A DNA stretch of 64,000 bases from DATACQ01 sp036555515 (GCA_036555515.1 DATBLC010000362.1:1-64000), one strand, 5' to 3'. Positions 27,854 to 37,481 are shown, counted from the first letter of the stretch. The notes: generated from the letters alone by a model not told the origin. Made by a program: numbers and translations.

Positions 27854-28864
27854 TTGAAAATTATATTCAGAGTCCTGCTCGTGGTTTTATTTTTCTGGTT
27901 GGTTATCCCGGTGCGGACTTCCCGCGCGCAAAAACTTCAACAGGTGCGCGTCGCGCTCTCGACGCCGACGCCGCATATGGCGCCTCTCTATGTAGCCAAA
28001 GACAACAAGTTCTTTGAAAAGCGTGGACTCGATGTGCAATTGATTTTGGTTAACAGCGGCTCGCTGGTGGCGCAGATGTTTCAGGCGGGGGAAATCCAGA
28101 TTACCGCCAATGCGCCGGCCTCGTTGGTCAACCTGGCTGCGACCGGAGAAAAGATGAGCTTCTTCTTGGGACTCAGCAACACGTCGCCATTCTCGGTGGT
28201 GACCCAGCCGAATATCCGCCGGGCGGAAGATCTCAAAGGTAAAAAAATCGGCACGGCGCGCTTCGGCGGCTCGTCGCATGTCTCCGCGCTGATCGCGCTG
28301 GAGCATCTCGGGCTGGAACTCAAGCGCGACAAGATTGCATTGATTCAAACGGGTGTCGACCCGGACCGCATGGTTGCGCTCGAAAACAAAGCGATCGACG
28401 CCGGCATGCTGCAACGGGTGGCGACCAAAGTGATGACCGCCAAGGGCTTCCACAACCTGCTTAACATGCACGCGGCGCAGATTCACTACCAGAACACCGG
28501 GTTGACCGTGAAGAAAGCCTACGGCGCGACGAATGCCAGAGTGGTCGATGCTTTTACCCGCGCCACCGTTGAAGCGTATGCCTATATCTTCAAAAAGGGG
28601 AACAAGCAATCGGTGAAAGACATCATCGCCAAAAACCTTCGACTGAGCAACGTTGAGGCGGCAGAGGATTTTTACCTAGAAGCGCAGGAAGAACTCGACC
28701 GTAAGCCTTATCCATCCCTCGATGGTTTCAGAATCGTCATCAAGTATGTGGCCGAACAAAATCCCAAGGCGGCCGGCATCAAGGCCGAGGAGATCGTCGA
28801 TATGAGCTGGCTCAAGAAGCTCGATAGCGAAGGGTTTTTTGAGAAGGTGTACGACGGTAAGTGA
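27854..28864 (+). CDS. ABC substrate-binding protein, NitT/TauT (NMT1/THI5-like)
   Basis: 336 residues with a signal peptide (VLLVVLFFWLVIPVRTSRAQ). The periplasmic binding fold shows TPHMAPLYVAKDNKFFEKRGLD, then DLKGKKIGTARFGGSSH, as in SsuA/TauA/NMT1-type proteins. The family binds small organic molecules such as sulfonates or pyrimidine precursors. The start is a TTG with AGAGG upstream. No ATPase or permease gene lies beside it, so it is a stand-alone binding protein, one of several in the window. Ligand unknown. Confidence 0.85.
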   Translation: MKIIFRVLLVVLFFWLVIPVRTSRAQKLQQVRVALSTPTPHMAPLYVAKDNKFFEKRGLDVQLILVNSGSLVAQMFQAGEIQITANAPASLVNLAATGEKMSFFLGLSNTSPFSVVTQPNIRRAEDLKGKKIGTARFGGSSHVSALIALEHLGLELKRDKIALIQTGVDPDRMVALENKAIDAGMLQRVATKVMTAKGFHNLLNMHAAQIHYQNTGLTVKKAYGATNARVVDAFTRATVEAYAYIFKKGNKQSVKDIIAKNLRLSNVEAAEDFYLEAQEELDRKPYPSLDGFRIVIKYVAEQNPKAAGIKAEEIVDMSWLKKLDSEGFFEKVYDGK

Positions 28865-29874
28865 TCAATGCCGGGGTCGATGACGGCGCCGCGCAAAAAA
28901 TTTTCTTGCAAAATTTGTTTTGCGGTGTTAAATATAGCCCATCGAGAGCAAATGATTTTTGGGATAAAGCTTCACGCGACTGACTGATATAGCGGTTGAA
29001 CCGCGCTTGGGATGCTTGATTCCATTTTCTCCATCATCACCAATCTTCGGCTTGCCTTCAAAGCTGCTCGCCCTTTGGATTTTTCCCGGCCGGTGTCTTT
29101 TAGTGTTGGCGATTTCATGGATTCGAGATGGCAAGTTGCGACTACGAACCGGCTTGAAAAAAAACCACACGAACGATGATCCAAGTTTGATGACGACTCC
29201 TGTGCGCAAAACTGTAACGTTCGAGTTGACTGTATCAAACACGCCTCCGCTGTTGCTGGAGTAGCGACGTGAGGAACAACTCCTGATATTGCTTCCACTG
29301 TTGCAGCACCGAATTGGGCAACTCTCAGACTACGCCCCGTATGTTTTCCGCGGCGCTTTTGACGGCTGTGCGCACGCTTTCGGCGGTGACCACTTTGTGA
29401 TACCCGATCACCAAATTTGTCACGTGCCGGGCGCTGGCCTGCCAAATTTTTGCCACGATGCCAGGCTTATCTGCAGTGAATTTAAGGTGTTATGCGAATT
29501 GACCATGGTTAGCGGCAAGCAAAGGCTCTGCCGCCCGTTTTTTGGGCAGCGGCAGTTTTTTGCCAACAGCAATCAGAATCGTAAACAAACCCCATACGTT
29601 CGAGTTAAAACAAACAGGCCGTTTGAAACCCCGCTAAGAAAACGGAACTCTTTATTTTCGCTGACTTGCGGGCTCAATGATGGGTGTCATACGCGTCTGT
29701 AGCGCCAGACGGTTACTGGTATTTCATTTGCATACATAACTCAAAGTTGAGCGTCTTAAGGAAGTGAAGGTTGTATGACTCAGGAGATAGCTTTCAATGC
29801 CGATAGTAAAGTATAGAAGGCGACATCGCAGCGCCAATATTTCGGCGCCGTTGGCGTTCGACAAGGAGGTCAAC
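28865..29874. other. 1 kb stretch without a convincing gene
   Basis: Open frames here (for example 28928-29242 on the minus strand and 29289-29702 on the plus strand) have unusual composition, no ribosome site and no recognisable motif. The stretch is visibly more AT-rich than its neighbours at 28895-28960 and contains one gene remnant (29325-29489). It reads like a graveyard of decayed genes. I see no tRNA, repeat array or mobile element in it. Confidence 0.5.
29325..29489 (-). pseudogene. Short C-terminal gene remnant
   Basis: On the minus strand a 54-codon open segment reads like a real protein end (ADKPGIVAKIWQASARHV, then a VIGYHKVVTAESV segment and an AAENIRGVV terminus before TGA). 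It is cut by an in-frame TAA at its upstream end and has no start codon. The family is not recognised. Codon quality is better than in the flanking DNA. Confidence 0.35.
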
Positions 29875-30069
29875 ATGAAATCGGGTGATTCGTTGAAGAC
29901 GACTAAACCCATCCGGTCGCAGAAGACCGGTGTCATGCTACCGCGCGAAGGCACATTCGTGCGCGCGGTGGAAAACATGGGCCGTCAGCTGATCCTGGTA
30001 AATTTCGGAACGGCAGGCGAAGAGTATCTCTTTCCCGATGAAATCCTAGCCGAGCAGGCGATGTCCTAA
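29875..30069 (+). CDS. Small conserved-looking protein, unknown function
   Basis: 64 residues from an ATG with a strong AAGGAGG site. The first half is polar and basic (KTTKPIRSQKTG); the second half alternates hydrophobic and charged residues like a small beta-barrel (GTFVRAVENMGRQLILVNFG, then YLFPDEI). No signal peptide or membrane segment. It is followed at once by a UUCG-loop terminator, so it is a single-gene unit. I do not recognise a named family. Confidence 0.6.
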   Translation: MKSGDSLKTTKPIRSQKTGVMLPREGTFVRAVENMGRQLILVNFGTAGEEYLFPDEILAEQAMS

Positions 30070-30073
30070 GGGT

Positions 30074-30091
30074 AGTACTTCGGTACTTTTT
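30074..30091 (+). terminator. Intrinsic terminator after the small gene
   Basis: AGTAC and GTACT form a 5-bp stem closed by a TTCG tetraloop, followed by four further T. It begins 5 bases after the stop codon. UUCG loops give extra stability. Confidence 0.7.
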
Positions 30092-30237
30092 CCACCCTAC
30101 CTCGTCTTTCGGTCCTCGTCCGAGCGCAACCGATTTAATGCAGTTGCCGGTTGCCGCTAAGTTTCCTTCTTTTGAATTGGCTTAGGCGTCCCTTATTTGA
30201 TAAGACAGGATTCAGTCTTAGTCAGGGATGGTGCGCC

Positions 30238-30582
30238 ATGAGCGAGCGAACGATCAAAGGCTATCACGCCCATATCTACTACGATCCGGAAAGCACCCGA
30301 GATGCGGCGGCGCGGGTACGCGCCGGACTGGCCGCATTCAACGTGCAACTCGGCAGTTGGCACGACGAACCGGTGGGTCCGCATCTCAACGCCATGTACC
30401 AGGCGGTCTTCGCGTCGGAGGAGTTCGGCAAGGTCGTACCCTGGCTGATGCTCAACCGCGAAGGGCTATCCGTGCTCGTGCATCCGTCCACCGGTGACGG
30501 CTACGGCGATCATATCGTGCGCTCATTGTGGTTGGGCGAGAGGCTCAGACTGAACGAGAACGCGCTCCGGCGCAGCGCCTGA
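30238..30582 (+). CDS. DOPA 4,5-dioxygenase family protein
   Basis: 114 residues, the typical size of bacterial DOPA 4,5-dioxygenase-like proteins, which open catechol-type rings next to a hydroxyl (extradiol cleavage) using iron. Metal-ligand candidates are the HAH of YHAHIYYDP near residue 11, the GPHLNAMYQ histidine near residue 50 and the VLVHPSTGD histidine. The ATG at 30238 gives the family N-terminus; the frame is open from 30151. It is followed 8 bases later by a small zinc-ribbon protein gene. Its substrate is not known. Confidence 0.8.
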   Translation: MSERTIKGYHAHIYYDPESTRDAAARVRAGLAAFNVQLGSWHDEPVGPHLNAMYQAVFASEEFGKVVPWLMLNREGLSVLVHPSTGDGYGDHIVRSLWLGERLRLNENALRRSA

Positions 30583-30590
30583 CGCGAAAC

Positions 30591-30959
30591 ATGAAAAAGT
30601 TATACTGCGCCAAAGATCCACTCATGATCGCCCATCTACGCAACGTCGTGGGGTTACATGGTATTGACTGCGTGACCCGTAAGCTCGACCTGGCTACGGC
30701 AGCGGGCGAGCTGCCGCCCGTCGAATGCTGGCCGGAACTGTGGATTATCGACGATGAACGGTTCGCCGAAGCGGAAGCGATTCTAAAAAAAACGCTAGGA
30801 CCGTTGGAGCCGGTAAAAAAGCCGTGGATCTGTTCCAGCTGCGGTGAGGAGATCGAAGGACAGTTTTCGGAATGTTGGCAATGCGGTCGAGAACGCACTG
30901 ATCCGTTCATGCGCGCGAATCAAACGGCAACAATTTCCGGCGTCGGCCGCCAAAGATGA
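30591..30959 (+). CDS. DUF2007 domain plus C4 zinc ribbon
   Basis: 122 residues. The first ~70 match the DUF2007 'putative signal-transducing' fold (KLYCAKDPLMIAHLRNVVGL ... LWIIDDERFAEAEAIL). The last part is a zinc ribbon with two cysteine pairs, CSSCGEEI and CWQCGRE. The pairing of these two parts in one protein occurs in other bacteria. ATG at 30591 fits the fold; upstream residues are read-through of the frame. It sits directly after the dioxygenase-like gene. Confidence 0.75.
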   Translation: MKKLYCAKDPLMIAHLRNVVGLHGIDCVTRKLDLATAAGELPPVECWPELWIIDDERFAEAEAILKKTLGPLEPVKKPWICSSCGEEIEGQFSECWQCGRERTDPFMRANQTATISGVGRQR

Positions 30960-31197
30960 GATAGTGCGGCTTGGCTGTCGAGCATTGCCGAACTGCAAAC
31001 GCGAGCGACGGTCCTACTGGTTCAAGGCCCAATTTTCAACGTATTTCGATCGTTTGCGAACCGCATAAGTACAATCCCTAACTTTGAACGTCGAATTTCG
31101 AACCGATGCAGTGTGCTCGCCGCATCACTTATCCCTTAGTTGTCAGATAACTACTTACTATTGAACCCCCCCGTAGATTGCACTGAAGGAGAGCTTC

Positions 31198-32163
31198 ATG
31201 GACTACCGCCAACTGGGCAACTCCGGTGTCCGAGTGTCCGTCATCGGCCTCGGCGCGAATCGTTTCGGATCACCGGAGGTGCCGCAGGCAGAGGTCGACA
31301 AAATCGTCGGCGCGGCCCTCGACGCCGGCATTAATTTCATCGACACCGCCAATGTTTACAATAACGGACGGTCGGAGGAAACTTTGGGCAACGCGCTCAA
31401 AGGCAGGCTGGACAAAGTGGTCATGGCGACCAAATTTTCTTTCCCACGCAAGACCAGCGCCAACTCCTGGGGCGCGTCGCGCTATCATATGATCCAGGCG
31501 GTGGACCAGAGTATACGCCGGCTGCAAACCGATCACGTCGATTTATATTATTGCCACCGTTGGGATGATACCACCCCAATTGAGGAAACTCTGCGCGCGC
31601 TGGACGATCTGATTCGCATGGGGAAGGTCCGTTATATCGGCGCATCGCTCTATGCCGCATGGCAGCTCGCGCACGCGAATACCCTTGCGGAACTGAAAGG
31701 CTGGACGGCATTCGTGGCGCTCCAATCAGAATACAATCTGTTGAAACGTGGCGTCGAGCGCGAGGTGTTGCCTTATTGCCGCGCTCACAAGGTCGGCTTT
31801 GTGCCGTACTATCCATTAGCCGGCGGATTCCTCACCGGCAAATACGAAGCCGGAAAGCCGCCGCCGAAAGGATCGCGCGGCGAATCACTGCGCATCGTCC
31901 AGGATTTGATGGTGGATGCCAACTACCGGAAAGTCGTTCAATTGTCAGTCTGGGCGAAGGATCATGGCCGTGGCGTGAATGAGCTAGCCCAGGCGTGGTT
32001 GTTGGCACAGCCCCAGGTATGCTCGGTGATCACCGGCGCCAAGTCGAGTGATCAATTGGCGAGCAACGCCAAGGCCGCCGGTTGGAACCTGACGGGGGAC
32101 CAACTTAAGGAGATCGACCTGATACTGAAATACCATCAGAATGACTACGAGAACGGAATTTAA
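31198..32163 (+). CDS. Aldo/keto reductase
   Basis: 321 residues of the NADPH-dependent (beta/alpha)8 reductase family. The catalytic tetrad is visible as Asp49 and Tyr54 (FIDTANVYNNGRSEE), Lys79 (VMATKFSF) and His120 (VDLYYCHRWD). The C-terminal NADPH-binding part has the SVITGAKSSDQL motif near residue 277. A GAAGGAG ribosome site precedes the ATG. It closely resembles the YajO/Tas-like or voltage-channel-beta group. It is alone; the substrate is unknown. Confidence 0.93.
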   Translation: MDYRQLGNSGVRVSVIGLGANRFGSPEVPQAEVDKIVGAALDAGINFIDTANVYNNGRSEETLGNALKGRLDKVVMATKFSFPRKTSANSWGASRYHMIQAVDQSIRRLQTDHVDLYYCHRWDDTTPIEETLRALDDLIRMGKVRYIGASLYAAWQLAHANTLAELKGWTAFVALQSEYNLLKRGVEREVLPYCRAHKVGFVPYYPLAGGFLTGKYEAGKPPPKGSRGESLRIVQDLMVDANYRKVVQLSVWAKDHGRGVNELAQAWLLAQPQVCSVITGAKSSDQLASNAKAAGWNLTGDQLKEIDLILKYHQNDYENGI

Positions 32164-32400
32164 CCGCGAAGATTACTCGGAAGATCACGTGCCGTCGGTT
32201 CAAATCATTTAACCCGTCGAATGCCGCGATGTGAACGGTTTTGAACTTTTTGGACGAACCTGCTCCTGTCGCAGGACGAGCGGCAGCTGCCTGACGGTCG
32301 CAGGTTTCGTACGCCTAAATTAAATTCGCCTTTCAAGATAGCTTGACGTACAATACGCCGCGTCGTGGAGCGATGGGCGCTGTGCGACCAGGAGCAAAGC

Positions 32401-33399
32401 ATGACGCTTGACGGTTACCCAAGACCTGGGAAATTAATAGCAACGATTTTTGTCGCGGCCGCCGCGATGTATTCTCTTGCCACGGCACTGAACGCTCAAT
32501 CGCCAGCGGCCACGGTGGGGGTCCTGACGCCGGGGCTAACCTATGAGCCGGCATTCACTGGGCTGCGCGACGGGCTCGAGAAGCTCGGCTATCGGGAAAA
32601 ACGGGAAATCAGATTTATTGTGGAAGATACCAAGGGCGGCATCGACAAACTTTCCGAATGTGCGTCGAGATTAGTCTCCGCAAGGCCCGACGCCTTGTTC
32701 ACAGTAGCCACGGCTCCCGCGGTCGCCGCCAAGCAGGCAACGAAAACTATTCCCATTGTATTTGCGATTGTTGGCGATCCGGTTCAAACCGGCCTAGTCG
32801 CAGGATTTGGCTCGTCCAAAAACAATGTCACGGGGGTTGTTACCTTCGGCGCCCAGCTAATGGCCAAACGGCTCGAAGTGTTGAAGCAGATTGCGCCGCA
32901 AACGAAGAAAGTGTTGGCGATCGTTCCCACACAGGAACCTATCGGCATGGTTTCGTTAAAGTTCCTGGAGGAGGGCGCGAAAAAGTTGGGGCTGAAAATC
33001 GTGCGGAGAGATGTCGCGCACAAGAAGGAGTTTGAGCAGCTCTTGCGAGAAAATTGGGCCGGCACCGCGGATGCCGTATTCAGCGTTCCCTCGGTGCTCG
33101 TGGCCAGCATGATGGCGGCGATTGTACAAAAGACCAAGAAGGAACGCCTGCCGCTGATCGCACTGGATGCTACGCACACGCAAATGGGCGCGCTGGCATC
33201 TTATTCCGGTGATTTTCGCGACTTTGGAATCCAGGGGGCGAAACTCCTGGCAAAGATTCTGCGCGGCGCCAAGCCTGCGGACATACCTATCGAAACGCCG
33301 GATCGCCTGCTTCTGGCCATCAATATAACTACAGCCAAAGACATCGGCATCAATATACCCCGCAAGGTTTTGAGCCGTGCGGACCGGCTGGTCGAATGA
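32401..33399 (+). CDS. ABC substrate-binding protein, TrpX/YtpR-like (PF04392 type)
   Basis: About 332 residues. A signal peptide (LIATIFVAAAAMYSLATALNAQ) precedes the ABC_sub_bind fold: VGVLTPGLTYEPAFTGLRDG, PIVFAIVGDPVQTGLV, then SKNNVTGVVTFGAQL. AGGAG lies 7 bases before the chosen ATG at 32401. The family usually serves amino-acid- or purine-like ligands. No permease or ATPase gene follows. Instead the stop is 3 bases before a sensor kinase gene, so the protein may be a ligand sensor feeding that kinase. Confidence 0.85.
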   Translation: MTLDGYPRPGKLIATIFVAAAAMYSLATALNAQSPAATVGVLTPGLTYEPAFTGLRDGLEKLGYREKREIRFIVEDTKGGIDKLSECASRLVSARPDALFTVATAPAVAAKQATKTIPIVFAIVGDPVQTGLVAGFGSSKNNVTGVVTFGAQLMAKRLEVLKQIAPQTKKVLAIVPTQEPIGMVSLKFLEEGAKKLGLKIVRRDVAHKKEFEQLLRENWAGTADAVFSVPSVLVASMMAAIVQKTKKERLPLIALDATHTQMGALASYSGDFRDFGIQGAKLLAKILRGAKPADIPIETPDRLLLAINITTAKDIGINIPRKVLSRADRLVE

Positions 33400-33402
33400 G
33401 CG

Positions 33403-35748
33403 ATGATTCTGGCTCGACTCATCAGAGTGCCTGCGCAAGTCTGCTCCGGTATCGCTTCGATCCGCTTTCGCCTGTTTTTGCTTCTTGCTGGGCTGAGTTT
33501 AGGAATCATTCTGGCGGCCAATTTGGTTTGGCTTCCTAGCTCGATCCGAGAAATCCGGGAAAACCAAGAGGAGCTGCGCCATGTGTCGGTGCGCTCGGCT
33601 CACTTCCGGATCGACCAGTTCCTCCAAAGACTGGAGCGCGCGCTCGACCAGGCCGGCTTGCAGGCGCAGGTCGCGCTGATGGCGCGCGACCGGGAAACTA
33701 TTCGCGATATCGCCCAATTGTTAATTCGACAACAACCTGCTTTTGAAGAGATCGGCGTACTGGATGGCGCCGGCCGGCAAATTTTGCGCGAGTCGCGCCG
33801 CCTTATGGTTAGCGATGCCGCTTCTCGCGATTCGCCTTTTGCGGCCTCCGCGAGAAGTCAACTGGCGCGGGTTTCGTGGGGGGACGTGGTTCTTTCGGAA
33901 ACCTCCGAGCCTTGGGTGACGTTGTCGATACAACGTTCGCTGGGGGATCGTGCCAGTTCATTCAGCGTTTATGGAGTCGTAAATCTCAAACGTCTCAATC
34001 AGCAGGCCGAGGCGTTCAGGATTGGCAACGAAGGGAAATTGAACGTCGTGGACCGCTCCGGCTGGTTGATCGCCGCCACCGATGCCAGCTTGGTATCGAA
34101 ACGATTATCATTGATCGATAGGCCGCTGATTAAAAAGTTACTGACCTCCGGCGCCGTCGCCCCCAACGAGCTTGTCAGCGGCGGCTACGTCGACGAACGC
34201 GGCGTAGAAGTGGCGGCCGCTGGCCTCAGGCTGGCGTTCACCGGATGGGGCGTGATCGTTGAGCAACCTCAGTCGCTGCTCTACGCTCCGATCCGGCAAA
34301 AAATCTGGTATGGCGCCGTGCTCTCTTCCGTGGCTCTTATGCTCTGCCTGCTGTCGGCGCATATCATAAGCCGGCGCTTTACCCGACCGATCACTCACCT
34401 CCAGGAGGGTGCGGATCGAATAGCCGCCGGCCAGCTAGATTATCGGGTCGCAGTGGAGACCGGCGATGAGATCGGCCGCCTAGCGGCGCAATTCAACCGT
34501 ATGGCAAATGAGTTGCAGACATCGTACCGGGAAATGGAACGGAAAGTTGCCGAGCGCTCGCGCGAGATAACCTCGCTCTACACTGCGTTGGCGCCGTTGG
34601 CGCCGATTGACTCGATCCAGCAATTGTTCCAGGGGGTGATTGAAAGAATCGCGTCGGTGACCGGTGCCGATAGCGCGTTGATCCGCATCCTTGACCCGGA
34701 GACCAACTCTTTTGTTGTCATCGCGCAGCGCACCGGGTTCTCTCCGGAATATGTGACACGCGCCCAGGGTTTCCGGCCGGAATCCGCGATTGCCCAGGTA
34801 TTTTCGCGCGGGGAACCAATCATAGTCGAAGACATTCGCGCCGATGGGCGCATCAAGATGAAGGAGCAGATGCGATTGGGCTTTAACTCCTGCGCATTCC
34901 TGCCGCTGGTGGCAAGAGGGGAAGTGCGTGGAGTGATTCACCTTGCGAGCAAAAGCTTCGGCTTTTTTAAGGAGGACCAAAGGGAATACCTGATGGCCAT
35001 CGCCCGGTTGATGGGAATCGTTGTGGAAAACAGTGAACTACTGCAATCTTCGGTGCGCAGCGCTGAAGAACTGCGCCGCTCGAATCAGGAGCTAGAGAAA
35101 TTCGCTTACGTCGCCTCGCACGATTTGCAAGAGCCGCTGCGCATGGTAGCGGGTTATACCCAGCTCCTGGCAAAACGCTATCGGGGAAAGCTCGACAGGG
35201 ATGCCGACGATTTCATTACCTTTGCGGTGGACGGCGCCAAGCGGATGCAGGTGTTGATCGAAGACCTGCTGACTTATTCGCGGGTGGCGACGACCGGCAG
35301 TCCATTCGCGGCGGTGGATTGCAACGTCACGCTGGCGGTTGTGCTGAGCAGTCTGAAGCCTGCCATCGATGAGGCCGGTGCAACCGTGACGTGGGACGCG
35401 CTAGCGACAGTGCCGGGAGACGAAACCCAGCTCAGGCAGTTGCTGCAAAATCTCATCGGCAACGGCATCAAGTATCGCGACAGCAGGCCGCCGCGCGTGC
35501 ACGTGGGCTGCACGAGGGACGGGGATATGTGGCGATTTTCGGTGACGGACAATGGGATCGGCATCGATGCCCAGTATGCCGAAATGATTTTCGTGATCTT
35601 TCGGCGTTTGCACACGCACAGAGAATTTTCGGGTACCGGCATTGGGCTGGCGATCTGCAAGAAAATTGTCGAGCGCCATGGCGGCAGGATTTGGGTGGAA
35701 TCGGTCCCAGGTAACGGATCAACGTTTTATTTCACGCTACCGGCTTAA
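33403..35748 (+). CDS. Membrane sensor histidine kinase (Cache, HAMP, GAF, HisKA, HATPase)
   Basis: 781 residues. Order: membrane helix near 22-45; periplasmic double-Cache-type sensing domain to about residue 300; helix near 302-322; HAMP; GAF domain near 415-545; HisKA with His573 in ASHDLQEPL; HATPase with N box NLIGNGIKYRD, DNGIGID and GTGIGLAICKKIVERHGG. No response regulator is adjacent, so it is an orphan kinase. It starts 3 bases after the ABC binding protein stop, so the pair is coupled: periplasmic ligand binding may set kinase activity. This coupling is inference. Confidence 0.93.
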   Translation: MILARLIRVPAQVCSGIASIRFRLFLLLAGLSLGIILAANLVWLPSSIREIRENQEELRHVSVRSAHFRIDQFLQRLERALDQAGLQAQVALMARDRETIRDIAQLLIRQQPAFEEIGVLDGAGRQILRESRRLMVSDAASRDSPFAASARSQLARVSWGDVVLSETSEPWVTLSIQRSLGDRASSFSVYGVVNLKRLNQQAEAFRIGNEGKLNVVDRSGWLIAATDASLVSKRLSLIDRPLIKKLLTSGAVAPNELVSGGYVDERGVEVAAAGLRLAFTGWGVIVEQPQSLLYAPIRQKIWYGAVLSSVALMLCLLSAHIISRRFTRPITHLQEGADRIAAGQLDYRVAVETGDEIGRLAAQFNRMANELQTSYREMERKVAERSREITSLYTALAPLAPIDSIQQLFQGVIERIASVTGADSALIRILDPETNSFVVIAQRTGFSPEYVTRAQGFRPESAIAQVFSRGEPIIVEDIRADGRIKMKEQMRLGFNSCAFLPLVARGEVRGVIHLASKSFGFFKEDQREYLMAIARLMGIVVENSELLQSSVRSAEELRRSNQELEKFAYVASHDLQEPLRMVAGYTQLLAKRYRGKLDRDADDFITFAVDGAKRMQVLIEDLLTYSRVATTGSPFAAVDCNVTLAVVLSSLKPAIDEAGATVTWDALATVPGDETQLRQLLQNLIGNGIKYRDSRPPRVHVGCTRDGDMWRFSVTDNGIGIDAQYAEMIFVIFRRLHTHREFSGTGIGLAICKKIVERHGGRIWVESVPGNGSTFYFTLPA

Positions 35749-35764
35749 AACAGATCAAGTCCGC

Positions 35765-35873
35765 GTTCCAGTCGTCCAAAACGTTCCAGCCGTGAAACCA
35801 GCTCAATCCAGTCAAGTTGTTCCTGTTTTACGGAATCAATTTGAACAATTGAACTACTGGAACGATTGGAACT
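35765..35873. repeat. Period-9 GTTC[CA]A inverted array
   Basis: Left units: GTTCCAGTC, GTCCAAAAC, GTTCCAGCC, GTGAAACCA, GCTCAATCC. The right arm on the other strand reads GTTCCAATC, GTTCCAGTA, GTTCAATT, GTTCAAATT. It fills the gap between the kinase and the convergent zincin gene. Confidence 0.7.
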
Positions 35874-35900
35874 CCGCTCGTTTTGTAGAAACGGGCAAAG

Positions 35901-36530
35901 TTATTCGAAAAATGGCAGCAGCAACTGTGCCGGGACCTTTCTTTCGCGCGGTGAGGTTCGCGCCAAGGCGGCGATCTCGGATTCAAGCCAGCGGATATAG
36001 CGCCGAAAAACCTTGCGCTTATCGATGGCGGCGACGCAAAGCCGCCGCACTGCTACGGCATAGCTGGGCCAAAGCTCGCGCATCATCCGGGGCATTCTGA
36101 TATACGTGGGCGCATCGTCGCAAAACAGCTCATGGCGCGCCAGAGTCCAGATGTCGCACTGCGTCTCGCCGCAGGGAATACGTGCGTACGCCGCCGTCTG
36201 GTTGCCTAGTGACAACCCCTGAACGAGGTGGGTGAGCTCGTGGCCGATGGTTTGATAGGTGAGGTTGCGAACTTTCAAACGAATCACCAACGAGGGATCG
36301 CTGTCGCGCTTGCGGCTCATGACCGCACTGCCCAGATGGACCCGGCTGAATCCTACCGTGATAGTTTTACCTTGTAACTCGGGAAAATAGCTCAGTGAAC
36401 GCCCGATCATCCCTTCGGCCCGGCGGGTCAACCGCTTTTGCATGAGGGGCGTGAAACGGACCTGCGCGCCGCCCGGAACGGGCGGGATGTTGATCCGGCG
36501 CAAACTTGAACCAGGGCGCGACCGTGACAT
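35901..36530 (-). CDS. SprT-like zinc metallopeptidase
   Basis: 209 residues on the minus strand with the zincin motif HELTH at residues 97-101 (TIGHELTHLVQG), giving two zinc histidines and the catalytic glutamate. The flanking LKVRNLTYQT strand and C-terminal helices are like those of SprT/minigluzincin-type proteins. No signal peptide is present, so it acts in the cytoplasm. It is divergent from era with a 26-bp gap. The role, by analogy with SprT-type proteases, may be handling of protein-DNA crosslinks; that is inference. Confidence 0.75.
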   Translation of the reverse strand: MSRSRPGSSLRRINIPPVPGGAQVRFTPLMQKRLTRRAEGMIGRSLSYFPELQGKTITVGFSRVHLGSAVMSRKRDSDPSLVIRLKVRNLTYQTIGHELTHLVQGLSLGNQTAAYARIPCGETQCDIWTLARHELFCDDAPTYIRMPRMMRELWPSYAVAVRRLCVAAIDKRKVFRRYIRWLESEIAALARTSPRERKVPAQLLLPFFE

Positions 36531-36556
36531 AATAAACCCGCCACAGATTGTAAGTT

Positions 36557-37480
36557 ATGACCAATCAAAAAGGAAACATTAAAAGCCCGGACGAAATTCC
36601 TTTTCGCTCCGGGTATATCGCCATCGTCGGACGGTCCAACGTTGGTAAGTCGACTTTGTTAAACAGCTTGCTGGGCGAGAAGGTCGCGATCGTGTCGCCC
36701 CGGCCGCAAACGACGCGCAATCGGATTACCGGCATCAAAACCACTGCCAAGGCGCAGATAATCTTCCTCGATACGCCGGGCATCCATCAGGCCCAATCTT
36801 TGATGAACCGCCGCATGGTTGACGTCGCCTTACAAACCCTTCACGAAGTGGACGGCGTGCTTTGGCTCCTGGACGCCCATGAGCGTATCGGCGCGCAGGA
36901 TGAGCGCATCGCCGAGCTACTGCGTGGCGTACAGACACCGGTCTTTATCGTGCTCAATAAGATCGATCTGGTGGCTAAAGCCAAGCTGCTGCCGCTGATG
37001 CAGCGTTGCGCCGAGCTCTTGCCGGACAAAGAAATCCTGCCGGTGAGCGCCCTTAAGGGCGATAACCTGGCGCTGCTTCTGGAGCTGATCGAAAGAAACC
37101 TACCCGAAGGGCCGCGCTATTTCCCCGCCGATGAGGTGACCGACCAAAGCGAGCGTTTTCTGGCCGCCGAGGTCGTCCGCGAAAAGGTTTTTCTCTTGAC
37201 GCGCGAGGAGATTCCCTATGGCGTCGCCGTGACCATCGATGAATTTACCGAAAAGGAGGAGAAGAACTTAATCGTCATCAAGGCGACGATTCATACGGAG
37301 CGCGACTCCCACAAGCCGATTCTCATCGGCAAACAGGGCTCCATGCTCAAGGAAATCGGTATGCGGACGCGTGCCGAGCTGGAAGCTTTGCTGGGATGCA
37401 AAATCTTTTTGGAACTTTTTATCCGCGTCGACAAAGGTTGGACCCAGCGGCCCCACACGTTGAGGGAGATGGGGCTGTGA
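36557..37480 (+). CDS. era: GTPase Era
   Basis: 307 residues. Ribosome small-subunit maturation GTPase. G1 is GRSNVGKST at residues 26-34, then RTTQ-type G2, DTPG (G3) and NKID (G4). A C-terminal KH domain (PILIGKQGSMLKEIGMRTR) binds the 3' end of 16S rRNA. It is divergent from a zincin gene and coupled to der one base downstream. Confidence 0.97.
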   Translation: MTNQKGNIKSPDEIPFRSGYIAIVGRSNVGKSTLLNSLLGEKVAIVSPRPQTTRNRITGIKTTAKAQIIFLDTPGIHQAQSLMNRRMVDVALQTLHEVDGVLWLLDAHERIGAQDERIAELLRGVQTPVFIVLNKIDLVAKAKLLPLMQRCAELLPDKEILPVSALKGDNLALLLELIERNLPEGPRYFPADEVTDQSERFLAAEVVREKVFLLTREEIPYGVAVTIDEFTEKEEKNLIVIKATIHTERDSHKPILIGKQGSMLKEIGMRTRAELEALLGCKIFLELFIRVDKGWTQRPHTLREMGL

Positions 37481-37481
37481 T

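Noticed and set aside
28928..29242. 104-residue minus-strand open frame
   Set aside because: No ribosome site, basic low-complexity composition and no recognisable fold; treated as decayed DNA.
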